A stretch of 64,000 bases of DNA from Isoetes taiwanensis (lineage: Eukaryota > Streptophyta > Lycopodiopsida > Isoetales > Isoetaceae). Numbering within the stretch: the first letter of the stretch is position 1; each line of letters starts with the position of its first letter. Below are positions 33,460 through 44,799 of this stretch, in pieces. A program made the position numbers and the translations under genes. Below the pieces are notes generated by a model. It was not told the origin of the DNA and ran no database searches. It saw only the letters and a program-made list of their open reading frames with translations. Where the stretch lies: assembly GCA_021234155.1 (NCBI GenBank), contig JAJEKV010000004.1, forward strand, positions 26,271,831-26,335,830, in the 5' to 3' direction.

Positions 33460-36140
33460 TCAACTTAATAGATTGATATTATGTAGGCAATCCTAGTTCC
33501 TGAGGATGTCCAGACAGCCATCTGCTTGAGGTCCAAAAATGGTTCCGTGAAGTGACACATCACAAAACATGCAATTAACTTCTCCACATGATGTTGATGA
33601 ACCTCATGTCTGATTTGCACTACTGGAGTTCCAAAGCACTCAAAAGCGGATCAACACTCTTAGACCTCATAAAAAATTATCATCGGGTGGGAGCTAAATA
33701 TCCAAACCATCCTACTTAGCATGCAACTACTGCAGATATGGTACTACCATCTCCTTCTTCTTGTTATCCACCATGGTGGAAGTAGCCTCTAAACTCGAGA
33801 AGAAATAGCAGGAGAGGACAAGCCATTGCAGAGCCATTCAGAAAAACAGACTCCAGTAACACGAGCTAGTGTATCAGATGATCTCCAAGGTGTAGAAGAT
33901 GTTACAGCTGGGGTAAAGACAGGAAAGGAGACAACAAGAGGTGTAGAAGTAGGTATTAGAGAAATCCTGAACTGTCTTGTGGAAACGACAGAAAATTATC
34001 ATGTTTAGAAGAAGATTGATGCAAAGAGATCTCAGAAGAGACCATTATGGGGGCTACAACAGAGGCAGATGGAACAAAGCAACACCTTGAGCAAAAGAAG
34101 GCTACCTCAATGCTAAGGAGTTAAGATGCACAAAGGAAACCCTTCTCTGTTCATCAGAGCTCGACGTAGTTAAGCTAGTACTAGCTACACTTGCACCTTC
34201 ACGAGCCAACATATGAGTGGCGATAACACCCAACCATGATAAAGATGCAGTGAAATTCTTCTCAACATTCAATTTAATCATGTTTGACGTACCCGAGGAA
34301 TGCTTTGGGGGACTACGATTGGATCTTGTCGTCCCCCCAAAAAAGCAAAAAAAGGAAAGAAACCCTACTAATACATATTTTGGTTAATATGTTGATGTTA
34401 TATTATCTGAATGTTGAAGTAGGTGTTGTTTTTGTGTTTTTTGACATATCTCCATATGCATACACTCTGCCAAACTGAAGGCTTGTTAGGTCTTACTCAA
34501 TGTTAAGAAAGTGAATACTCTCCTGGGGTGTGGCCTCTCCTCTCTTCTGAGCCTGCAACGCAAGTCCTTGCCACATTCGACATGAAAAAAGCTGTCACCT
34601 CGCCTACCCAATAACATGGTGCCTAGAGGGGAGTAGGTGTTATGGCACCCTTGCCTGTGTCGGATTGGACCGGGATTTGGCACCATGTCATCACGTAGGG
34701 GGAGGGTCTCGATGCCAAAAGATGGATCCTTAAGAACCCTTCGGAGGCATCTTTCTGAAAAACTCTTCTACAAAAAGCCCTGGGGATGGATGGACAACTT
34801 CCCCACCCCGGAATTGCAAATTGACTACGCTGACTCATAACATCGACATCACCCTAGGGCCAAGTTTCGTGTGCAGAAGGCCACCCTTGGCCAAGAAGCA
34901 CTAAAGGAGCAAAAATCCAACACACTTGTAGTCAATTGGCCTAGGTGGTGCTTGCCAAACAGCGCTTGGTGATGCTCAGTGTACCCTTCTGGTTCTTGCG
35001 GAGAAATAATTGCCTCTGCATCAATTTTCTTTTGTGTTTGTCTGGCAGGATTCACTACTTCAATCTTTTAGTATATTATATGGTAATTTGTGTTAGTTCA
35101 TTGATGTAGCATACAAATTTTATTTCATCTCAACATTTAGTAATGAGTACAACCATTATAAAATGATAGTAAAACAAAACTCTACATTGTATCATATAAT
35201 AAAAGGAAGGCCGACTTTCCAATCTTAAACAAAATCAAGAAAGAAGAAATAAAATTAGGTTCAACTCTTGTTTCTCTGAGGTTTCAGCGTCACAATTTGC
35301 AAATAAGATATGTCTTAAATAATAGACCTTTCTAAATTTAACTTAGCCAACGGATTTGTCCAGTTTATAGTATGTAAACTCTTTTGTCTCATATATGTAA
35401 CTTTCTTTTGTCTCATATATGTGACTTAGATGTTACAATGAAATGTTAGAATATCTAACTTGAACATTGTAAATAGCATTTCTACAATTCAATACTTCTA
35501 TGTCCACTTTCTCTCACCATGAACTAAGAAAGGCAATGCTGAATAAAGGCAATGAGCACAGACCCAACTTACAGGTTCCCCCAACGTATGCCTAGCAACG
35601 CTGGGCACCATAACTAGTAGCTATATAAGACCTACGAACATGCATGCATACATACATAAATATTCGATATAATGTTAATGCAATATACTTCTAATATTAT
35701 TTATATACGTTTAGAATATTATCATTAAAAATCATGCCAGTCTAAAATGAATACTATAAAATGTCTATTTTCAAGGTTATTTCCCTCGTACTAGCTAGTG
35801 GCACCTTTGTGTCAAACTTAGCCCTTTTTTTGCGTCAAGAAATTGTCAGACCCTTTTTCTACACCAAATCAACCGAATTAGCACCCGTGTTCAGCAATAC
35901 TGCTACTGCAGTACTAAGTTCTTGAGATAGAACTATTGAAGTTGGGCTTCAAACTAATCCTGGGGGTTAGTGCAATTGTGCGTCTCAAGGTTGAGGGGAG
36001 CTCTGGGAGTTGTAGGTAGCACAATCGACCCTACTTTTTGTAGGTTTTGACAGCTTGCCTATAGCCGGCCGTGATTTTTGCTTCCTGGCCAAGCTATTCA
36101 CATATAAAATGTTTTAGGCTGATTGAATCGGGACTATCGG
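33460..36140. other. No gene recognised
   Basis: Mostly AT-rich. Short open frames at 33826-34008, 34284-34478 and 34486-34840 have no motif. TTTTGTCTCATATATGTAAC-like words repeat at 35380-35430. Nothing else was recognised. Confidence 0.4.
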
Positions 36141-36154
36141 CTCCTATATCGGGC

Positions 36155-36162
36155 TATAAAAT
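36155..36162 (+). promoter_or_regulatory. Upstream duplicate TATA box
   Basis: TATAAAAT in the context GGGCTATAAAATCTTCAGCA. The context closely resembles the TATA box 342 bases downstream (GGGCTATAAAAGCTGAATTT). The following 60 bases (GATCCAGCCAGATCGCTTCA, then GCCATG) also resemble the start region of the real gene (CCAGATCCGGCTATG), which suggests a duplicated promoter whose coding part is lost. Confidence 0.5.
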
Positions 36163-36496
36163 CTTCAGCAAAAAGGACCTGGCACCAGGCATGCAGCGCT
36201 GATCCAGCCAGATCGCTTCAGCCATGAAAATAATGCACCATGTGAACCCTACATAAAAGTTTTCCCAGCAGCACTGGTTGAAAGATATAGATGGCATTTG
36301 TGTATGGATTGGTTTTAACACGACAGTGACCATATTTGCTTGCGGAATATCTCAACCGTGCAAAGAACAACGTTTAGAATGTAATGTAGCAAAATCGTTG
36401 CAAATCTTGCAAATCGTGGCGCAATCAATAAAAGTTGTTGGAGTCCCGCCCAATTTTTTTTCTCCCGCCCAAAAGTCTTTCCTAGGTAAAATGGGC

Positions 36497-36504
36497 TATA
36501 AAAG
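36497..36504 (+). promoter_or_regulatory. TATA box of the orphan gene
   Basis: TATAAAAG lies 46 bases before the start codon at 36543. At usual plant spacing, transcription would start near 36527-36533, leaving a leader of only about 10-16 bases. Confidence 0.6.
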
Positions 36505-36542
36505 CTGAATTTCTGCAGCAGGTCCGGCAACCAGATCCGGCT

Positions 36543-37175
36543 ATGGCGACCGTTGCAGCAACCGGCATAAAACGGGTAAGGGCATGGGAGGGCTGTGAAG
36601 ACATGCAAGAGCTAAAATCCATTTTAGAGGAGAAGGAAGAGCAGCTGGAAAGGATGAAGGTGCAAATGCAAGATGATCAAATAATGCTTCTAGACAAAGA
36701 CGAGCAAATCCAGATGCTTTCCGAAGAGCTGAAGAAATCCAAGGCAGCAGGCCAAGGCCAGCCCGTGTTAAAGCAGAGGAAAATCAGCCCTATTTTCGAA
36801 AGCCAGGCGAAGCCCAAGGATGACGATTCCGCCCAGAAGCTTCGAAAAAATATCCAGCAGCAGATTCTGAAGCAAATGTTCTACACTGCTTCTGTAAAAT
36901 ATAAGGCCAAAAAGATTTCTGTGGAAATGCTTAGGCTTTCTGAGTCAGATTTGAAATCTATTTTGGGCGATTCTTTGTTTTCCAAAGCATCCAGAGGGCC
37001 TAAGCTTATCAAAGTAACGGCTAGTGAAGATGATGTGGGCAAAATTTTTGAAGGCGAATTTTCCAAAAGCCTCCGCTATGGCTCTGAACTTGTTCTAGAT
37101 GATGGTCTCACTTTTACCTACAACAAAGGTACCTCTGTTTTGAAGATTGCAGGCTCCTTTAGGATGATCAAATGA
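36543..37175 (+). CDS. Intronless 210-residue orphan protein with N-terminal coiled coil
   Basis: The frame is uninterrupted, opens MATVAATGIKRVRAWEGCED and closes with a TGA. Residues about 20-75 form a strongly charged helical stretch (LKSILEEKEEQLERMKVQMQ, MLLDKDEQIQMLSEELKKSK) with heptad-like leucine and methionine spacing, most likely a coiled coil. A Lys/Pro-rich linker follows (about 76-105). The C-terminal part (about 105-210) is mixed, with LRKNIQQQILKQMFYTASVK and then strand-like segments ending YNKGTSVLKIAGSFRMIK. No family is recognised and no signal peptide is present. The ATG is chosen because a TATA box precedes it at the right distance and codon bias begins there. It is the longest intact orphan frame in the window. 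It may be a lineage-specific gene or an ORF from an unknown element. Confidence 0.7.
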   Translation: MATVAATGIKRVRAWEGCEDMQELKSILEEKEEQLERMKVQMQDDQIMLLDKDEQIQMLSEELKKSKAAGQGQPVLKQRKISPIFESQAKPKDDDSAQKLRKNIQQQILKQMFYTASVKYKAKKISVEMLRLSESDLKSILGDSLFSKASRGPKLIKVTASEDDVGKIFEGEFSKSLRYGSELVLDDGLTFTYNKGTSVLKIAGSFRMIK

Positions 37176-38940
37176 TCAAACTTGCTTTCTTAGGTAAGCT
37201 CTAATATTCCATTTTATCTGAGCTCCATCCATTACTGTCTATGTTAAGAATGATCCATCTTTTGTCTTTGTAAGTACCAAGTGTACAGATTTTGCTAATC
37301 AATATCATTGTAGTTTTTTATGCTGTACAATTTAGTGCCATTTTCTAGCAGAATGTTAAATCATAGAATGCATTCATCTCGCCTGTATAAAATCTGATGA
37401 GATTATTCATATTGAGGTTGCAGTATTTTAACTTGCGAATTTACAATACCTGAAACAAATTTAAAACGCATGCTATATGCATGGCCTTCTGTAATGGCTT
37501 CCAAACTGCCAAAGACGTAATAGAATACTCCTGAATGTGCTTTCTTGTTTTACATTTCTTGAAAACTTTGTTAGTGTTTCTATCAGAGCATATGCCATAA
37601 TCTTATCCGACAAATTTGATCTTGTCTGCTTAACTAGTTCATATGTGAAGATCGTAAGATGTTATGTACCACTTCATTCCTTAAAATATCGAGTGTATAG
37701 CATTTTTTTTTGTATCACTGGTCATTTACTTAGTAGCGTACTAGCGTGCCCTCAGATTTGATGGAAGCTATCAAGCAATTTCTTCGATATGTAAAATAGA
37801 AATTGACCTACCCTAGTATCTAAAATTCCTATATGTGAATACTCAACATTGCACTAGCTTGAAAAGCTACTTCATATGGACACACAATGAAGTTGTGTCT
37901 TAGAAATATGGGAGTAGTTTTAGATTAGTATACTACCAAAGAAATGAACAAAAGCAAGTTTATTCCATCTCCTATATAATTGAACAAATGGATCAAGGCT
38001 TTCACATCAAACAAATCAACCAAAGAATGTTTATTCCATCTCCTATATAACTGAACAAATGGATCCATGCTTTGATACACTATTGAGGACTAGAAGGATT
38101 AGTATAAATCAAGAACAAGCAATTACCTTGGCCTTATAACTAACAGAGAAGCAATCGTGGTGATAAATCCATCCAAACTTTAACTGTGCTTGCAATGAAT
38201 TATTTACATTTCAACTAGCGAATAACTTCAGATAGAATTATATCCCAACCAGTCATTACAAAAGCATCATACTCCATGTAATACAGTGCTTATATTACCT
38301 TCCAAAACATGCCACAATCGTCATAATCTTGATTGCAAGACCCTTTGCTACCTATACCTAACATTCTATTCTAAAAGAACATGTTCAAATTAATCTCGCA
38401 CAAATTCCACACTACTCAATAGAGGAACTAGAAACATTAAAATATCCAATGTGCTTAAGGAATTATGTAGAAGAACTTGACTTTTGATTGTCATCGCATA
38501 TATCTTCCATGGTAATTGAAGACAAGGCTTACAATTTCTCTTGTTTCAAATCTCCGCGTTCAGCAAGATCCTTATTGTTTTTGCTCCCATATCATCAAGG
38601 GATTCTCACTTTATCATTGATGTATCTCTTGTTTTCTTCCACTCTGTGTCTTTCTTGTTCTTTCTGCAAAATCTCGCGTGACACTCTGTACTCAAGATTA
38701 GTCTGCTAGGTCCAAGGAGACCCCAAACACTCTCGTTGCTGCCAGATCTTAGTTTTCTCATCTTTGGATTATGATATCTTACCACGATTTTTCTCAGGAA
38801 GAAGTCTTCAACAAGGCGCCGCTCGTCTTGCACATTAGCAATGCAGGGATGCTGGCCGCTAGCCCCCTGTGCTTGATTATAATATTAAAGGGGACTTCCC
38901 TCGCTCTCAGACTCAATCGGCACCTCCTACCCCTTGCATT
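37176..38940. other. No gene recognised; one tandem duplication
   Basis: GTTTATTCCATCTCCTATAT, then AA.TGAACAAATGGATC, is duplicated at about 37958-38064. Otherwise AT-rich without motifs. The minus-strand frame 38606-38833 (RKNKKDTEWKKTRDTS) could belong to the 3' part of the DUF7869-like gene to its right, but I cannot show this. Confidence 0.4.
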
Positions 38941-38949
38941 ATTTCTCGT

Positions 38950-40219
38950 CCATATCACCACCACGCTTTCGCTCTGGTGGTTCTCAACCACCTTCTCCTC
39001 CATGTCATGTTTCTTCTCATCTATCTGATCATGCGTGTGGCCAACAAGTAAAAACTAACCTTGACCATTTAGAAGGTACCTAAATGGACTGGCATTGTGC
39101 AATAAGCAAATAAAACTCGGTTATTGTTTTCTCTAGTTGTATTGTCTAACTGCATATACAACACTAGAGGTAGGTTTGCCTTTACCAGCAAAATCTTATT
39201 TAGTATTGCCACCATGAGGTTAGGATCACCATTTATATTTGGGTATATCAAAAAATACTTTGCACTACCACTCCATAAAATTGGAACATTTGCAAAGTGG
39301 GGTACTGACGTCTTCTTTTGATCCATGGCGTCTATTACCATAAACATATAATCGAATGGCCCCTCCCAGGATTTCTTTCTATGTTTTGCCAGCTTCTTTT
39401 TTTCCAGGGCTTGAGCCTCTCTGTGACCTTATAGTTGTTGAGTTGTTTGACTAGCCAAGGACAATAGTCAATACCTCTAAAAAATAGTAAACGATGCTAC
39501 GCACACATTGACAAGCTTTTAGGATTTTGGTCTCATGCTATGCGTGCATAGATAAGCTTCCAGAATTTAGGAACCATGCTATGCACGCGTAAACAAGTGT
39601 TCAAAATTTAGGAATCATGCTATGCACGCATAAACAAGCTTTCAGAATTTTGGAACAAAGAAACATACTTTTTTCTAGAGAATCCCTTTACCATGGATTT
39701 TCTTTCGTTCAACGTTGAATATGTAGATCATACCGAGAACCGGTGCCTCTTTGGAATCCTAACAAGATTAATTTCTTGCTTACATAATCTTAGGAAGTAG
39801 GAGTATGATATGAACTTCTAATTCCAATACTGAAAAAAAATAGACTTCTTTTTTGGTAATGTTGTTTGTCAGATGATATACGGGACTGTTGGGTAGTCAC
39901 TCACAGTTGCAGTTAAAGAAGCCTACCAACCATGCTTTTGCTTCCAAACAATGCATATCAATTACTTTTTTTGGGTGACAATAGTCATCAATGCATGGAT
40001 TTCTGTCCAAGCATTTTTGTACCCTTGACATGCGACGACTTCCAATGGCATGTATTCTTTAAAAGCAAGTTGGCAAATGGTAATGTTCATTACATAGTAG
40101 GAAAAATTGTCTCCTTGTTTAGCCCTGAAGTGAAGAGCCAAGTACGATTCTTGATCACCTTTAGACAAAAAACTTTGTCTTGTGTGCCTTAGAGAAGAAA
40201 AAGTAAATGTTTTGAACAA
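38950..40219 (-). pseudogene. DUF7869-like protein gene, copy 2, broken
   Basis: In minus-strand order: 40219-39962 encodes a plausible N-terminal part (QSFLSKGDQESYLALHF, YYVMNITICQLAFKEYMPLE). After a minisatellite, about 39420-39069 encodes EKKKLAKHRKKSWEGPFDYM, FMVIDAMDQKKTSVPHFANV, NLPLVLYMQLDNTTRENNNR and VLFAYC. A further frame gives LLVGHTHDQIDE (39045-39010). The VIDxMDQxKT, QLDN and GHTHxxID words are the hallmarks of an uncharacterised family often found in seed-free plants and animals (DUF7869 in Pfam, as I recall it). The spaced acidic residues recall RNase H-like transposases, but that is inference. Stops and frame changes show it is inactive. Confidence 0.75.
39488..39660. repeat. 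Four-copy minisatellite, ~54 bp unit
   Basis: The unit is CATGCTATGCACGCRTAAAC, AAGCTTTCAGAATTTAGGAA. Four copies occur with about 10-20% divergence. The array lies inside the broken DUF7869-like gene. Confidence 0.9.
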
Positions 40220-41130
40220 AGTTTGCTATCCTGGGCATTTGATAAATAGCCAATCAAGCCGTCCGAGTTGAGTGCGGGGCAGGACATGCCTTGTTAGATT
40301 GATTAACTTCGACATGGAAGTTGCTCATTTAGATGTTTAAACAACATTGTGATATATGTGACTCACTCCTTTAGAATGACAAGCTTAATAATGAAGTCTT
40401 TGCAGAATGTCAATATGGCCTCCAATGGTCTTAAAATCATTGTACAATAGTTGTAAAACATCATGACATAACACTTTCTTTCCTTGGCTTGTTTATTTTA
40501 CCTTGTTTTCTAATTGGTCAGACCACAACCTCAACTTAACATGCGATTTGCCCAAGTGTCACTTCCATACATGCGAGAGTTGTCTCATTATTGGTGCTGA
40601 AATTTAATTATATGTTGGCACATGTTTATAAACACACAATATTATCACATTGAACCAAGGATCGAATATATATTAGCAACGTTTGGCATATTCTTCTCGA
40701 CTAAGTATTCTTAATGTGTTGTGTGACACACAATATTATCACATTCAACTAAGTATTCTAATGTGTATTGCGTATGATATAACAATGTTGCATGTACAAC
40801 TCGGGGTAGCCTTCTCTTTCCCCTTGACAGGTGCATTATTATCACGATCTCAAATTAACACGTGTGACTAATAATTGGCGAGCGCACATGATATCAGTTT
40901 CCATGAACATAGGATAATCTGTTGGCACATGCTCATAACAAAATACAATAATAAAACCTTAAACCAAGCATCATAGATAGGCCAAAAGTTAGTAACATTC
41001 ATCTATTAGGCAGTCAATCTTAAATAAGCATCATCGAACATAATTTTACTAGTATTCTTTGAATTCTCTGTAACTTTCGTTTACAATTGGACTTTAGTTC
41101 CTCTATCTTCCATGATAAAAAAAAGGTCAT
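40220..41130. other. No gene recognised
   Basis: AT-rich. ACACACAATATTATCACATT recurs near 40634 and 40728, and TTGGCACATG near 40616 and 40923, showing small local duplications. No coding motif. Confidence 0.4.
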
Positions 41131-41131
41131 A

Positions 41132-44100
41132 GAAGGAAGGAAGGAAGGAAGTTTATTTTAACGTCCACGGAGGCCAGAGGCCTATGAGACGGTACATGCA
41201 GAGAACAGGCAAAAAAGCCAAAAACCCCAACACCAAAAACAAACAATGTAACTGTACAGTAGAACCCTACTACCAGGATGAAAAAACCCCCACTTGGGAG
41301 GAAAAACCCTAGCAGTAGGCTCTCAAATACCATGCCCCAGAAGAGCAAGTCTGACGGCCGAAATCTGCAGGATGTAAGCTCCCGTGGCGCTACCATAGGT
41401 GATGCAAATGCGATGTAGCGGTGTGTCGGAACATCTAAGATCGGTGTGCCTTTGCTTCCGGACATGGGCATATCTTTGGCACACGCTGGAGGGCATGGTG
41501 CTCATCCTCTATCACGTGCATCTCACAACACCGACATATCCTTTTCCTCCACAGGGATCCCGGTACCCGCCATTCACCCCCGGCGACTGTTTCAATTACG
41601 AGGTAATGGGAACCCGTCCTTATGGCAGCAATAGCTCTCCGTTTCTTCAGCGAGATGTGTGATTTCAAAATGCACCGATGGGGTCCATGCTCAAGGTAGG
41701 GATTAATCGGCGTGATAGTGCTTTCTGTCTTGGGCTTTGCAAGAGTAGAGGCATCCCCGGGGGTGGCGGCATAGCCCGCGCATCCAATTGCCCATTCTCG
41801 CATCGAATCTGCCCGATTGCCACCATCCGTTGGTAATCCATAGACCACCTCCTAAACCATCCCTTACGATTAACGTGCCATACCCTCTTCGGTATTTGGG
41901 GGCCCTCCGTTAACAACACAACTTTGTGGGGGGCAGCGATGCTCATCCATCCCATCCACCTTATGGAAGCAAGTAAGATGCTGCGCATAGCGTATCGCTG
42001 TAAAAGGCGAACCCCCGCCTCATACAACAAAATCGATGCGGTGCGGTGTCCTTCACTCCCAAGCTATATGTCAAGAAAGCTTTACGCACCCTTTCAACCT
42101 ATCCCATGTATTTTTTGCTAAGCTGGCGGGCCCCAAACCTCCACCCCATATAGCGACAGACCTGCCGACCAAAGCTCTAAAAGCGGTGTGCTCTCCTCGC
42201 CAAATCCACAGAGATCTATCCGGCAACCGCAGCGTTTTACATCTTTGCATATAAAGCCTTCCCAAATGACGGCTCTCCTCTCCACACACTCATCCCACGG
42301 CATGTTAGTAGTGAAATCAATTCCCGGATACTTGAAGCTCGCACCATCTCCACTTCCCTGCCCCCGTAATATAACTCCGGGATAGGGTGTTGCGAGGACG
42401 AGGATCGCTGAAGCTTAGTTTTGTGCAAGTTCACTGTCATTCCCGTTGCCCCACAGAACCCACCGAGGGCATCCAAATGCTGCTGCATACTGCTGGCCGT
42501 GTGGGCTAGCAAAGCTACATCATCCGCATATAGTAACTGGCTCACAGAGGTCGCATCAGATAATTGCACCCCGGCTCCCCCATGGTGCTGCATCCACGTC
42601 TCCAAGCTATCAATGTACAACCCAAAAAGCGTTGGAGACAACGGGCAGCCCTGCTTAACTCCCATAGTGCTAGCTACCCGCCGATCTTCATAAGGCAGTG
42701 CAGCATAAATCCCATCATAAAGCTGGTGCACCACATTCTGCAACTCCTGTGGAACTTCGCAATTCTTGCAACCTCGCCCACGGCAGATGTCTCTCGGGGC
42801 GGTATCATATGCGGTCTTAAAATCTACAAAGCGAAGAATACAAGTCCTGGTATTCGCGTTAGGCTTGCCTCCATCAACACTCTCAAAGTGAAGATATGGT
42901 CGGGTGGGAGTGAGTGGTGGCGAAAGCCCGCTGGCCAATTGCCCACCCACTGCCTCCTCGGCCCACTTAGTGAGTTTCTTCTCCACCACCCCTGCCAAGA
43001 GCTTTGCAAGCGGCGAGCTTACCATAATCATCCCGGTAATCGCGGCTCATCCAGATTACCGGCTTTATGAGCGGGAACAACCTTACTAACCATCCACTCA
43101 CGGGGAGGCCCTGCTTTCGAGCTACGGTTAATGATCACCGTCGGGGGCCCTACCACAGATGGGCCACCCCACTTCAACGGCTTCGACTGCGGCCCACAGC
43201 AAATCCTTTGCCTTGCCATTAGCGGATGCACGAGACCTGGCTGGACATCCTCGGCGTGAGAGCCGCAGCACCTCTCCTACGATGCGGGACCACGGCATTG
43301 GCTCACGGGGGTCATATAACTCCCCGCAGCGGTGCATCCATTGCTCCACACTTACATTACCACCACCTGGCGCTTCTTGTATAACACCTTACGCCAAAAG
43401 CTTTTGGCTCTGCCATAAGCATGTCAAACAAAGCTCACCGGTTTTACGCCATGTATCTCCCCTTCTTGGCTTTTAGGAAGAGCTTATAGTCTTGCGGGCC
43501 TGTGGGTCGCAAGCGTGGATCTATGACCAAAGCGCAACGGCTCTTTAGAGCCTTGCAATCGACATCAAACCACGGGTTCTCGTGAAAATGTGCGGTGTCC
43601 CTCCTTGGAGGGCCCTTCAACGCAAAGGAAGTTTCGGCGGTACCAGCGGCGCCCTCACCGACCATGCACACTGCCTTGCGGTGTGTAGAAGCTATCAAAC
43701 CCCTCAGAACTCCCGCACCAACACGATTCATCACCGTCCCTGCTCGATGGCGTGGGATGTCGCGGTAACCCTCCATGCCCCTTTGCGGTGTCTCCACTAT
43801 TGAGTGCTCCCAATTGACCAACAGACATAAAGCGGGTAATGATCCGACAAAGCCTCCTCATCCCCTCATTAGCGTGCCAATGGAGAAGTGTGTAACCATG
43901 TCAGAGTCTTTCTTCTGGGGAGGCGAGAAGGTAATCCAACACACTAGCTCCCCATCCCCGCCTATCACTCCCCCAAGTAACACCCCCGAGTGTGGCCATC
44001 GGCGCATACCATTACAAATTACCATGTCAAAAACTGGCGGTTTGGACCCCGTTTTACCGCCAAATGGTCTAGCCACCATATCACGGGGGAGTCGCGGTGT

Positions 44101-44610
44101 ATCTTTGAATAGCGGTATCTCAAACCAAAGCGGATCAGCATTATCGTCACCTTGGAAGGTCACCGAAGCCCAATCTACGCACCAGATCTGAGCATTGAAA
44201 TCTCCAAGCAAAAACACATCCCTGGCGTCTATGGCGGTCTATGTCATCATCTGGATCCCTATCACGGCATCACGGACATCTAATACTACATCATGTACTG
44301 GTAGAACTTAGAGCCTCGCATGGGGAATGTAGCGGCTAGCAAGAAACAATGGGACATGACCGGGCTCTAATACCATTACCCACATGTAGCGATTGAATGC
44401 ATCAGACTTCTGAAGTGTGATCTTGCATGCTAAGGCGTCCCTAAAGTAGCAAGCGACTCCACCGTACCCGCGTCTGCCATGGCGCTCATTAGCAAGTGAG
44501 AAATGCTGATATCCTCGAATGTCTAAGTTGACTTGAGCTGGTAAAGGTTGTAATTGTCTTCCATGAATTAAAAAAGACTATAAAATTTTATTTGAGCTAG
44601 CAAGTGCAGC
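41132..44610 (-). mobile_element. Non-LTR retrotransposon (LINE) with APE endonuclease and RT, decayed
   Basis: Read on the minus strand. The endonuclease region has RRGYGGVACYFRDALA (near 44490) and FLLGDFNAQIWCVDW (44215), with the GDFN signature of apurinic-type nucleases. A linker has NPWFDVDCKALKSR. Reverse transcriptase starts near WMVSKVVPAHKAG (43110), with IMVSSPLAKLLAGVVEKKL, LRFVDFKTAYDTAPRD, GVKQGCPLSPTLFGLYIDSL and LLYADDVALLAH (catalytic YADD). A Cys/His-rich C terminus (CRCCEMHVIEDEHHALQR) follows near 41530. Frames change at least five times. The 3' end is GGCCTCCGTGGACGTTAAAA, TAAAC and (TTCC)n at 41151-41132, a microsatellite rather than poly(A). The 5' limit is unclear, because endonuclease-like sequence fades around 44530-44640, within 200-270 bases of the NPF start codon. 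Confidence 0.9.
42237..43031 (-). pseudogene. LINE reverse transcriptase, main open segment
   Basis: 264 codons are open within the LINE. They contain RT motifs in order: VDFKTAYDT (motif A with catalytic Asp), GVKQGCPLSPTLFGLYI (motif B), and QLLYADDVALLAHT (motif C, YADD), followed by LGGFCGATGMTVNLHKTKL (motifs D/E). Between residues 40 and 70 the frame carries unrelated wording while another frame gives WPAGFRHHSLPPDHIFTLR, the conserved finger region. A compensating pair of indels is therefore likely, and the enzyme would not be functional as it stands. Confidence 0.88.
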
Positions 44611-44799
44611 CCGAAGTCAGCTTCTACGACAAGCCAGGCATCATAAGCCACGTGGAACTTGTAGAAATGCAAAAGCTCCCGACAAATTGTATTAATGTTA
44701 TTTGGACATAGCGTCTTTTGACAGCCATGGCTTGTTGACATTTGAATGCCATTTATATTGTTAGAGATCCGGCTAGTGTGGAAGAGGAGGAAGAAAATT

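Noticed and set aside
41435-41662. Plus-strand frames in the LINE region as host genes
   Set aside because: Antisense to the LINE's Cys/His-rich C-terminal region.
44746-44799. Earlier ATG for the NPF gene
   Set aside because: In frame and possible, but the added residues are unlike family N termini; kept only as an alternative.
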